NCBI RefSeq assembly: GCF_034190915.1
Contig: NW_026947545.1
Coordinates: forward strand, 3,224,001 to 3,288,000
DNA: 64,000 nt
From: Cavia porcellus
Lineage: Eukaryota > Chordata > Mammalia > Rodentia > Caviidae
Direction of reading: 5' to 3'
Shown here: positions 9,905-21,185 of the stretch, in pieces
How positions within the stretch are numbered: the first letter of the stretch is position 1
How the letters are laid out: every line of letters begins with the position of its first letter
Notes under the pieces: model-generated
Databases searched by the model: none
The model's input: the letters and a program-made list of their open reading frames with translations, nothing else
Told to the model about the DNA's origin: nothing
Position numbers and translations under genes: made by a program

Positions 9905-12900
9905 GGTGCGCATTGTATGGGTGTATGTTACATTACATTCACTAGTAGGAGTGAGAAAAACATCTCGAGGTGGTGCGCATTGTATGGGAGTGTGTTGCAT
10001 TACATTCACTAGTAGGAGTGAGAAAAACATCACGGGGTGGTGCGCATTGTATGGGTGTGTGTTACATTACATTCACTAGTAGGAGTGAGAAAAACATCAC
10101 GGGGTGGTGCGCATTGTATGGGTGTTTGTTACATTAGATTCACTAGTAGGAGTGAGAAAAACATCACGGGGTCGTGCGCAAAGTATGGGTGTGTGTTACA
10201 TTACATTCGCTAGTAGGTGTGAGAAAAACATCACGGGGTGGTGTGCATTGTATGGGTGTGTGTTACATTATATTCACCAGTAGGAGTGAAAAAAACATCA
10301 CGGGGCGGTGCGCATTGTATGGGTGTGTGTTACATTACATTCACTAATAGGAGTGAGAAAAACATCACGGGGCGGTGCGCATTGTACAGGTTTGTGTTAC
10401 ATTACATTCACTAGTAGGAGTGAGAAAAACATCACGGGGTGGTGCGCATTGAATGGGTGTGTGTTGCATTACATTCACTAGTAGGAGTGAGAAAAACATC
10501 ACGGGGTGGTGCGCATTGTATGGGTGTGTGTTACATTACATTCACTAGTAGGAGTGAGAAAAACATCACGGGGTGGTGCGCATTGTATGGGTGTTTGTTA
10601 CATTAGATTCACTAGTAGGAGTGAGAAAAACATCACGGGGTCGTGCGCAAAGTATGGGTGTGTGTTACATTACATTCGCTAGTAGGAGTGAGAAAAACAT
10701 CACGGGGTGGTGCGCATTGTATGGGTGTGTGTTACATTACATTCACTAGTAGGAGTGAGAAAAACATTACGGGGTGGTGCGCATTGTATGGGTGTGTGTT
10801 ACATTACATTCACTAGTAGGAGTGAGAAAAACATCACGGGGTGGTGCGCATTGTATGGGTGTGTGTTACATTACATTCACTAGTAGGAGTGAGAAAAACA
10901 TCTCGGGGTGGTGCGCATTGTATGGGTGTGTGTTACATTACATTCACCAGTAGGAGTGAAAAAAACATCATGGGGCGGTGCGCATTGTATGGGTGTGTGT
11001 TACATTACATTCACTAGTAGGAGTGAGAAAAACATCACGGGGTGGTGCGCATTGTATGGGTGTGTGTTACATTACATTCACTAGTAGGAGTGAGAAAAAC
11101 ATCACGGAGTGGTGCGCATTGTATGGGTGTGTGTTACATTACATTCACTAGTAGGAGTGAGAAAAACATCACGGGGTGGTGCGCATTGTATGGGTGTGTG
11201 TTACATTACATTCACTAGTAGGAGTGAGAAAAACATAATGGGGTGGTGCGCATTGTATGGGTGTGTGTTACATTACATTGACTAGTAGCAGTGAGAAAAA
11301 CATCACGGGGTGGTGCGCATTGTATGGGTGTGTGTTACATTACATTCACTAGTAGGAGTGAGAAAAACATCACGGGGTGGTGGGCAATGTACGGGTGTGT
11401 GTTACATTACATTCACTAGTAGGAGTGAGAAAAACATCACGGGGTGGTGCGCATTGTATGGGTGTGTGTTACATTACATTCACTAGTAGGAGTGAGAAAA
11501 ACATCACGGGGTGGTGCGCATTGTATGGGTGTGTGTTACATTACATTCACTAGTAGGAGTGAGAAAAACATCACGGGGTGGTGCGAATTTTATGGGTGTG
11601 TGTTACATTACATACACTAGTAGGAGTGAGAAAAACATCACGGGGTGGTGCGCATTGTATGGGTGTGTGTTACATTACATTCACTAGTAGGAGTGAGAAA
11701 AACATCACGGGGTGGTGCGCATTGTATCGGTGTGTGTTACATTACATTCACTAGTAGGAGTGAGTAAAACATCACGGGGTGGTGCGCATTGTATGGGTGT
11801 GTGTTACATTACATTCACTAGTAGGAGTGAGAAAAACATCACGGGGTGGTACGCATTGTATGGGTGTGTGTTACATTACATTCACTAGTAGGAGTGAGAA
11901 AATCATCACGGGGTGGTGCGCATTGTATGGGTGTGTGTTAGATTACATTCACTAGTAGGAGTGAGAAAAACATCACGGGGTGGTGCGCATTGTATGGGTG
12001 TGTGTTACATTACATTCACTAGTAGGAGTGAGAAAATCATCACGGGGTGGTGCGCATTGTATGGGTGTGTGTTACATTACATTCACTAGTAGGAGTGAGA
12101 AAAACATCACGGGGTGGTTCGCATTGTATGGGTGTGTGTTACATTACATTCACTAGTAGGAGTGAGAAAAACATCACGGGGTGGTGCGCATTGTATGGGT
12201 GTGTATTACATTAGATTAACTAGTAGGAGTAAGAAAAACATCACGGGGTGGTGCGCATTGTATGGGTGTGTGTTACATTACATTCACTAGTAGGAGTGAG
12301 AAACACATCACGGGGTGGTGCGCATTGTATGGGTGTGTGTTACATTACATTCACTAGTAGGAGTGAGAAAAACATCACGGAGTGGTGCGCATTGTATGGG
12401 TGTGTGTTACATTACATTCACTAGTAGGAGTGAGAAAAACATCACGGGGTGGTGCGCATTGTATGGGTGTGTGTTACATTACATTCACTAGTAGGAGTGA
12501 GAAAAACATAATGGGGTGGTGCGCATTGTATGGGTGTGTGTTACATTACATTCACTAGTAGCAGTGAGAAAAACATCACGGGGTGGTGCGCATTGTATGG
12601 GTGTGTGTTACATTACATTCACTAGTAGGAGTGAGAAAAACATCACGGGGTGGTGCGCATTGTATGGGTGTGTGTTACATTACATTCACTAGTAGGAGTG
12701 AGAAAAACATCACGGGGTGGTGCGAATTGTATGGGTGTGTGTTACATTACATACACTAGTAGGAGTGAGAAAAACATCACGGGGTGGTGCGCATTGTATG
12801 GGTGTGTGTTACATTACATTCACTAGTAGGAGTGAGAAAAACATCACGGGGTGGTGCGCATTGTATCGGTGTGTGTTACATTACATTCACTAGTAGGAGT

Positions 12901-13903
12901 GAGTAAAACATCACGGGGTGGTGCGCATTGTATGGGTGTGTGTTACATTACATTCACTAGTAGGAGTGAGAAAAACATCACGGGGTGGTACGCATTGTAT
13001 GGGTGTGTGTTACATTACATTCACTAGTAGGAGTGAGAAAATCATCACGGGGTGGTGCGCATTCTATGGGTGTGTGTTACATTACATTCACTAGTAGGAG
13101 TGAGAAAATCATCACGGGGTGGTGCGCATTGTATGGGTCTGTGTTACATTGCATTCACTAGTAGGAGTGAGAAAAACATCACGGGGTGGTGCGCATTGTA
13201 TGGGTGTGTGTTACATAACATTCACTAGTAGGAGTGAGAAAAACATCACGGGGTGGTGCGCATTGAATGGGTGTGTGTTGCATTACATTCACTAGTAGGA
13301 GTGAGAAAAACATCACGGGGTGGTGCGCATTGTATGGGTGTGTGTTACATTACATTCACTAGTAGGAGTGAGAAAAACATCACGGGGTGGTGCGCATTGT
13401 ATGGGTGTGTGTTACATTAGATTCACTAGTAGGAGTGAGAAAAACATCACGGGGTCGTGCGCAAAGTATGGGTGTGTGTTACATTACATTCGCTAGTAGG
13501 TGTGAGAAAAACATCACGGGGTGGTGCGCATTGTATGCGTGTGTGTTACATTAAAATCATCACGGGGTGGTGCGCATTGTATGGGTGTGTGTTACATTAC
13601 ATTCACTAGTAGGAGTGAGAAAAACATCTCGAGGTGGTGCGCATTGTATGGGAGTGTGTTGCATTACATTCACTAGTAGGAGTGAGAAAAACATCACGGG
13701 GTGGTGCGCATTGTATGGGTGTGTGTTACATTACATTCACTAGTAGGAGTGAGAAAAACATCACGGGGTGGTGCGCATTGTATGGGTGTTTGTTACATTA
13801 GATTCACTAGTAGGAGTGAGAAAAACATCACGGGGTCGTGCGCAAAGTATGGGTGTGTGTTACATTACATTCGCTAGTAGGTGTGAGAAAAACATCACGG
13901 GGT
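9905..13903 (+). repeat. 4.0-kb duplicated block, copy 1 (3999 bp)
   Basis: This block is followed at once by a near-identical copy. The landmark GTATGTTAC near 9924 recurs 3999 bp later near 13923; 3999 equals 60 x 67 minus 21. It holds an XhoI unit (9964), a run of AACATAATGG / AGCAGTGAG units, the GCGAATTG / ATACACTAG unit, GTATCGG, GAGTAAAAC and GGTACGC units, then an XhoI module with the 21-bp deletion (junction near 13550). Private differences from copy 2 include CATCATGGG near 10970, GGCAATG near 11384 and GTTAGATTAC near 11940. Confidence 0.85.
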
Positions 13904-14391
13904 GGTGCGCATTGTATGGGTGTATGTTACATTACATTCACTAGTAGGAGTGAGAAAAACATCTCGAGGTGGTGCGCATTGTATGGGAGTGTGTTGCATT
14001 ACATTCACTAGTAGGAGTGAGAAAAACATCACGGGGTGGTGCGCATTGTATGGGTGTGTGTTACATTACATTCACTAGTAGGAGTGAGAAAAACATCACG
14101 GGGTGGTGCGCATTGTATGGGTGTTTGTTACATTAGATTCACTAGTAGGAGTGAGAAAAACATCACGGGGTCGTGCGCAAAGTATGGGTGTGTGTTACAT
14201 TACATTCGCTAGTAGGTGTGAGAAAAACATCACGGGGTGGTGTGCATTGTATGGGTGTGTGTTACATTATATTCACCAGTAGGAGTGAAAAAAACATCAC
14301 GGGGCGGTGCGCATTGTATGGGTGTGTGTTACATTACATTCACTAATAGGAGTGAGAAAAACATCACGGGGCGGTGCGCATTGTACAGGTT
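13261..14391 (+). repeat. Double XhoI module at the 4.0-kb duplication junction
   Basis: Two XhoI sites (13628 and 13963) lie five units apart, because the end of 4.0-kb copy 1 abuts the XhoI unit that starts copy 2. The deletion junction is near 13550. The module runs on to the GTACAGG unit near 14384. Confidence 0.8.
13546..13560 (+). other. 21-bp deletion junction 6
   Basis: Junction in 4.0-kb copy 1. Confidence 0.9.
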
Positions 14392-17300
14392 TGTGTTACA
14401 TTACATTCACTAGTAGGAGTGAGAAAAACATCACGGGGTGGTGCGCATTGAATGGGTGTGTGTTGCATTACATTCACTAGTAGGAGTGAGAAAAACATCA
14501 CGGGGTGGTGCGCATTGTATGGGTGTGTGTTACATTACATTCACTAGTAGGAGTGAGAAAAACATCAGGGGTGGTGCGCATTGTATGGGTGTTTGTTACA
14601 TTAGATTCACTAGTAGGAGTGAGAAAAACATCACGGGGTCGTGCGCAAAGTATGGGTGTGTGTTACATTACATTCGCTCGTAGGAGTGAGAAAAACATCA
14701 CGGGGTGGTGCGCATTGTATGGGTGTGTGTTACATTACATTCACTAGTAGGAGTGAGAAAAACATTACGGGGTGGTGCGCATTGTATGGGTGTGTGTTAC
14801 ATTACATTCACTAGTAGGAGTGAGAAAAACATCACGGGGTGGTGCGCATTGTATGGGTGTGTGTTACATTACATTCACTAGTAGGAGTGAGAAAAACATC
14901 TCGGGGTGGTGCGCATTGTATGGGTGTGTGTTACATTACATTCACCAGTAGGAGTGAAAAAAACATCACGGGGCGGTGCGCATTGTATGGGTGTGTGTTA
15001 CATTACATTCACTAGTAGGAGTGAGAAAAACACCACGGGGTGGTGCGCATTGTATGGGTGTGTGTTACATTACATTCACTAGTAGGAGTGAGAAAAACAT
15101 CACGGAGTGGTGCGCATTGTATGGGTGTGTGTTACATTACATTCACTAGTAGGAGTGAGAAAAACATCACGGGGTGGTGCGCATTGTATGGGTGTGTGTT
15201 ACATTACATTCACTAGTAGGAGTGAGAAAAACATAATGGGGTGGTGCGCATTGTATGGGTGTGTGTTACATTACATTGACTAGTAGCAGTGAGAAAAACA
15301 TCACGGGGTGGTGCGCATTGTATGGGTGTGTGTTACATTACATTCACTAGTAGGAGTGAGAAAAACATCACGGGGTGGTGGGCATTGTACGGGTGTGTGT
15401 TACATTACATTCACTAGTAGGAGTGAGAAAAACATCACGGGGTGGTGCGCATTGTATGGGTGTGTGTTACATTACATTCACTAGTAGGAGTGAGAAAAAC
15501 ATCACGGGGTGGTGCGCATTGTATGGGTGTGTGTTACATTACATTCACTAGTAGGAGTGAGAAAAACATCACGGGGTGGTGCGAATTTTATGGGTGTGTG
15601 TTACATTACATACACTAGTAGGAGTGAGAAAAACATCACGGGGTGGTGCGCATTGTATGGGTGTGTGTTACATTACATTCACTAGTAGGAGTGAGAAAAA
15701 CATCACGGGGTGGTGCGCATTGTATCGGTGTGTGTTACATTACATTCACTAGTAGGAGTGAGTAAAACATCACGGGGTGGTGCGCATTGTATGGGTGTGT
15801 GTTACATTACATTCACTAGTAGGAGTGAGAAAAACATCACGGGGTGGTACGCATTGTATGGGTGTGTGTTACATTACATTCACTAGTAGGAGTGAGAAAA
15901 TCATCACGGGGTGGTGCGCATTGTATGGGTGTGTGTTACATTACATTCACTAGTAGGAGTGAGAAAAACATCACGGGGTGGTGCGCATTGTATGGGTGTG
16001 TGTTACATTACATTCACTAGTAGGAGTGAGAAAATCATCACGGGGTGGTGCGCATTGTATGGGTGTGTGTTACATTACATTCACTAGTAGGAGTGAGAAA
16101 AACATCACGGGGTGGTTCGCATTGTATGGGTGTGTGTTACATTACATTCACTAGTAGGAGTGAGAAAAACATCACGGGGTGGTGCGCATTGTATGGGTGT
16201 GTATTACATTAGATTAACTAGTAGGAGTAAGAAAAACATCACGGGGTGGTGCGCATTGTATGGGTGTGTGTTACATTACATTCACTAGTAGGAGTGAGAA
16301 ACACATCACGGGGTGGTGCGCATTGTATGGGTGTGTGTTACATTACATTCACTAGTAGGAGTGAGAAAAACATCACGGAGTGGTGCGCATTGTATGGGTG
16401 TGTGTTACATTACATTCACTAGTAGGAGTGAGAAAAACATCACGGGGTGGTGCGCATTGTATGGGTGTGTGTTACATTACATTCACTAGTAGGAGTGAGA
16501 AAAACATAATGGGGTGGTGCGCATTGTATGGGTGTGTGTTACATTACATTCACTAGTAGCAGTGAGAAAAACATCACGGGGTGGTGCGCATTGTATGGGT
16601 GTGTGTTACATTACATTCACTAGTAGGAGTGAGAAAAACATCACGGGGTGGTGCGCATTGTATGGGTGTGTGTTACATTACATTCACTAGTAGGAGTGAG
16701 AAAAACATCATGGGGTGGTGCGAATTGTATGGGTGTGTGTTACATTACATACACTAGTAGGAGTGAGAAAAACATCACGGGGTGGTGCGCATTGTATGGG
16801 TGTGTGTTACATTACATTCACTAGTAGGAGTGAGAAAAACATCACGGGGTGGTGCGCATTGTATCGGTGTGTGTTACATTACATTCACTAGTAGGAGTGA
16901 GTAAAACATCACGGGGTGGTGCGCATTGTATGGGTGTGTGTTACATTACATTCACTAGTAGGAGTGAGAAAAACATCACGGGGTGGTACGCATTGTATGG
17001 GTGTGTGTTACATTACATTCACTAGTAGGAGTGAGAAAATCATCACGGGGTGGTGCGCATTCTATGGGTGTGTGTTACATTACATTCACTAGTAGGAGTG
17101 AGAAAATCATCACGGGGTGGTGCGCATTGTATGGGTCTGTGTTACATTGCATTCACTAGTAGGAGTGAGAAAAACATCACGGGGTGGTGCGCATTGTATG
17201 GGTGTGTGTTACATAACATTCACTAGTAGGAGTGAGAAAAACATCACGGGGTGGTGCGCATTGAATGGGTGTGTGTTGCATTACATTCACTAGTAGGAGT

Positions 17301-17901
17301 GAGAAAAACATCACGGGGTGGTGCGCATTGTATGGGTGTGTGTTACATTACATTCACTAGTAGGAGTGAGAAAAACATCACGGGGTGGTGCGCATTGTAT
17401 GGGTGTGTGTTACAATAGATTCACTAGTAGGAGTGAGAAAAACATCACGGGGTCGTGCGCAAAGTATGGGTGTGTGTTACATTACATTCACTAGTAGGTG
17501 TGAGAAAAACATCACGGGGTGGTGCGCATTGTATGCGTGTGTGTTACATTAAAATCATCACGGGGTGGTGCGCATTGTATGGGTGTGTGTTACATTACAT
17601 TCACTAGTAGGAGTGAGAAAAACATCTCGAGGTGGTGCGCATTGTATGGGAGTGTGTTGCATTACATTCACTAGTAGGAGTGAGAAAAACATCACGGGGT
17701 GGTGCGCATTGTATGGGTGTGTGTTACATTACATTCACTAGTAGGAGTGAGAAAAACATCACGGGGTGGTGCGCATTGTATGGGTGTTTGTTACATTAGA
17801 TTCACTAGTAGGAGTGAGAAAAACATCACGGGGTCGTGCGCAAAGTATGGGTGTGTGTTACATTACATTCGCTAGTAGGTGTGAGAAAAACATCACGGGG
17901 T
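13904..17901 (+). repeat. 4.0-kb duplicated block, copy 2 (3998 bp)
   Basis: This is the second copy of the block at 9905-13903, one base shorter because a C is lost near 14567. By eye I noted about nine differences over 4 kb, so identity is near 99.8%. Private changes include ACACCACGG near 15030, CATCATGGGGTGG near 16710, ACAATAG near 17413 and TTCGCTCG near 14677. The second deletion junction is near 17548. Such a recent duplication fits unequal exchange, or could be an assembly artefact. Confidence 0.85.
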
Positions 17902-18015
17902 GGTGCGCATTGTATGGGTGTGTGTTACATTATATTCACCAGTAGGAGTGAAAAAAACATCACGGGGCGGTGCGCATTGTATGGGTGTGTGTTACATTAC
18001 ATTCACTAATAGGAG
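17259..18015 (+). repeat. XhoI module (deletion junction 17548, XhoI 17626)
   Basis: Complete to ACTAATAGG. Private variants: ACAATAG near 17413, and TTCACTAGTAGGTGTG where other copies have TTCGCT. Confidence 0.8.
17544..17558 (+). other. 21-bp deletion junction 7
   Basis: Junction in 4.0-kb copy 2, 3998 bp after the previous one. Confidence 0.9.
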
Positions 18016-20720
18016 TGAGAAAAACATCACGGGGTGGTGCGCATTGTATGGGTGTGTTTTACATTACATTCACTAGTAGGAGTGAGAAAAACATCACGGA
18101 GTGGTGCGCATTGTATGGGTGTGTGTTACATTACATTCACTAGTAGGAGTGAGAAAAACATCACGGGGTGGTGCGCATTGTATGGGTGTGTGTTACATTA
18201 CATTCCCTAGTAGGAGTGAGAAAAACATCACGTAGTGGTGCGCATTGTATGGGTGTGTGTTACATTACATTCACTAGTAGGAGTGAGAAAAACATCACGG
18301 GGTGGTGCGCATTGTATGGGTGTGTGTTACATTACATTCACTAGTAGGAGTGAGAAAAACATAATGGGGTGGTGCGCATTGTATGGGTGTGTGTTACATT
18401 ACATTCACTAGTAGCAGTGAGAAAAGCATCACGGGGTGGTGCGCATTGTATGGGTGTGTGTTACATTACATTCACTAGTAGGAGTGAGAAAAACATCACG
18501 GGGTGGTGCGCATTGTATGGGTGTGTGTTACATTACATTCACTAGTAGGAGTGAGAAAAACATCACGGGGTGGTGCGCATTGTATGGGTGTGTGTTACAT
18601 TACATTCACTAGTAGGAGTGAGAAAAACATCACGGGGTGGTGCGCATTGTATGGGTGTGTGTTACATTACATTCACTAGTAGGAGTGAGAAAAACATCAC
18701 AGGGTGGTGCGAATTGTATGGGTGTGTGTTACATTACATACACTAGTAGGAGTGAGAAAAACATCACGGGGTGGTGCGCATTGTATGGGTGTGTGTTACA
18801 TTACATTCACTAGTAGGAGTGAGAAAAACATCACGGGGTGGTGCGCATTGTATCGGTGTGTGTTACATTACATTCACTAGTAGCAGTGAGTAAAACATCA
18901 CGGGGTGGTGCGCATTGTATGGGTGTGTGTTACATTACATTCACTAGTAGGAGTGAGAAAAACATCACGGGGTGGTACGCATTGTATGGGTGTGTGTTAC
19001 ATTACATTCACTAGTAGGAGTGAGAAAATCATCACGGGGTGGTGCGCATTGTATGGGTGTGTGTTACATTACATTCACTAGTAGGAGTGAGAAAATCATC
19101 ACGGGGTGGTGCGCATTGTATGGGTGTGTGTTACATTACATTCACTAGTAGGAGTGAGAAAAACATCACGGGGTGGTGCGCATTGTATGGGTGTGTGTTA
19201 CATTACATTCACTAGTAGGAGTGAGAAAAACATCACGGGGTGGTGCGCATTATATGGGTGTGTGTTACATTACATTCACTAGTAGGAGTGAGAAAAACAT
19301 CACGGGGTGGTGCGCATTGTATGGGTGTGTGTTACATTACATTCACTAGTAGCAGTGAGAAAAGCATCACGTGGTGGTGCGCATTGTATGGGTGTGTGTT
19401 ACATTACATTCACTAGTAGGAGTGAGAAAAGCATCACGGGGTGGTGCGCATTGTATGGGTGTGTGTTACATTACATTCACTAGTAGGAGTGAGAAAAACA
19501 TCACGGGGTGGTGCGCATTGTATGGGTGTGTGTTACATTACATTCACTAGTAGGTGTGAGAAAAACATCACGGGGTGGTGCGCATTGTATGGGTGTGTGT
19601 TACATTACATACACTAGTAGGAGTGAGAAAAACATCACGGGGTGGTGCGCATTGTATGGGTGTGTGTTACATTACATTCACTAGTAGGAGTGAGAAAAAC
19701 ACCACGGGGTGGTGGGCATTGTATCGGTGTGTGTTACATTACATTCACTAGTAGGAGTGAGAAAAACATCACGGGGTGGTGCGCATTGTATGGGTGTGTG
19801 TTACATTGCATTCACTAGTAGGAGTGAGAAAAACATCACGGGGTGGTGCGCATTGTATGGGTGTGTGTTACATTACATTCACTAGTAGGAGTGAGAAAAA
19901 CATCATGGGGTGGTGCGCATTGTATGGGTGTGTGTTACATTACATTCACTAGTAGGAGTGAGAAAAACATCACGGGGTGGTGCGCATTTTATGGGTGTGT
20001 GTTACATTACATTCACTAGTAGGACTGAGAAAAACATCACGGGGTGGTGCGCATTGTATGGGTGTGTGTTACATTACATTCACTAGTAGGAGTGAGAAAA
20101 ACATCACGGGGTGGTGCGCATTGTATGGGTGTGTGTTACATTACATACACTAGTAGGAGTGAGAAAAACATCAGGGGGTTGTGCGCATTGTATGGGTGTG
20201 TGTTACATTACATTCACAAGTAGGAGTGAGAAAAACATCACGGGGTGGTGGGCATTGTATCGGTGTGTGTTACATTACATTCACTAGTAGGAGTGAGAAA
20301 AACATCACGGGGTGGTGCGCATTGTATGGGTGTGTGTTACATTACATTCACTAGTAGGAGTGAGAAAAACATCACGGGGTGGTGCGCATTGTATGGGTGT
20401 GTGTTACATTACATTCACTAGTAGGAGTGAGAAAAACATCACGGAGTGGTGCGCATTGTATGGGTGTGTGTTACATTACATTCACTAGTAGGAGTGAGAA
20501 AAACATCACGGGGTGGTGCGCATTTTATGGGTGTGTGTTACATTACATTCACTAGTAGGACTGAGAAAAACATCACGGTGTGGTGTGCATTGTATGGGTG
20601 TGTGTTACATTACATTCACTAGGAGGAGTGAGAAAAACATCACGGTGTGTTGCGCACTGTATGGGTGTGTGTTACATTACATTCACTACTAGGAGTGAGA
20701 AAAAAATCACGGGGTGGTGT
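17902..20720 (+). repeat. Variant cassette leading to the first island
   Basis: This stretch carries the fullest ordered set of linked unit variants. In order they are ACATAATGG, AGCAGTGAG, GCGAATTG with ATACACTAG, GTATCGG, GAGTAAAAC, GGTACGC, two AAATCATC units, GCATTATATG, AAAGCATCACGTGG, AGGTGTGAG, ACACCACGG with GGGCATT, TTGCATTCAC, GCATTTTATG, AGGACTGAG, CAGGGGG, CACAAGTAGG, GGTGTGGTGTGC, AGGAGGAG and GGTGTGTTGCGCACTG. The same order recurs, in whole or part, before later islands, which defines a higher-order repeat. Confidence 0.8.
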
Positions 20721-20841
20721 GAATCCCAGGGTCTGAATTAGGATAGGCAGTGAGTGGCAATGTAAGATGGAGAAAAGCACCGCGGGGTGGTCAGCATGGG
20801 GAGGTCAGGGAATATGCAGTGACAATGTAGGATAGGTTTCT
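20721..20841 (+). repeat. Divergent monomer island 1 (haplotype A)
   Basis: The 67-bp pattern is replaced by about 121 bp of divergent sequence, but the core GGGGTGG recurs at 20711, 20784 and 20854, spacings of 73 and 70 bp. AGAAAAGCACCGCGGGGTGG aligns with the normal AAAAACATCACGGGGTGG core. The island is therefore two highly diverged monomers rather than foreign sequence. Both contain a GCAGTG...CAATGTA motif absent from normal units. A SacII site (CCGCGG) lies near 20780. Diagnostic bases: TTAGGATAGG, GAATATGCAG, GTGACAATG. The preceding unit has ACTACTAGG and AAAAAAATCACGG. Confidence 0.9.
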
Positions 20842-20849
20842 GAAAAACA

Positions 20850-21185
20850 TCGCGGGGTGGTGCGCATTGTATGGGTGTGTGTTACATTACATTCACTAGT
20901 AGGAGTCATAAAAACATCTCGAGGTGGTGCGCATTGTTGGGAGTGTGTTGCATTACATTCACTAGTAGGAGTGAGAAAAACATCACGGGGTGGTGCGCAT
21001 TGTATGGGTGTGTGTTACATTACATTCACTAGTAGGAGTGAGAAAAACATCACGGGGTGGTGCGCATTGTATGGGTGTTTGTTACATTAGATTCACTAGT
21101 AGGAGTGAGAAAAACATCACGGGGTCGTGCGCAAAGTATGGGTGTGTGTTACATTACATTCGCTAGTAGGTGTGAGAAAAACATC
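20850..21185 (+). repeat. Post-island half XhoI module
   Basis: After the first island and one consensus unit, the sequence enters the XhoI unit (20918), GGGAGTGTGTTGC, GTTTGTTAC, GCGCAAAG and TTCGCTAGTAGGTGTG. The same arrangement follows islands 2, 3 and 4 (XhoI at 25147, 31767, 36915). After island 5 (XhoI 44206) it is cut short. These half modules have GATAAAAAC (GTCATAAAAAC after island 1) in place of GAGAAAAAC. Confidence 0.8.

Noticed and set aside
20711..20735. GGTGTGAATCC at the island start resembles a pol III B box (GGTTCGANTCC)
   Set aside because: It matches 9 of 11 positions, but the TTC core is changed to TGT, the flanking bases do not form a T-stem, and no A box lies upstream. 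The left half is ordinary monomer sequence.
20721..20841. Island as an inserted mobile element
   Set aside because: No terminal inverted repeats, target-site duplication, poly-A tail or ORF; the monomer core recurs inside it, and it occupies two monomer slots with only 9 extra bases.
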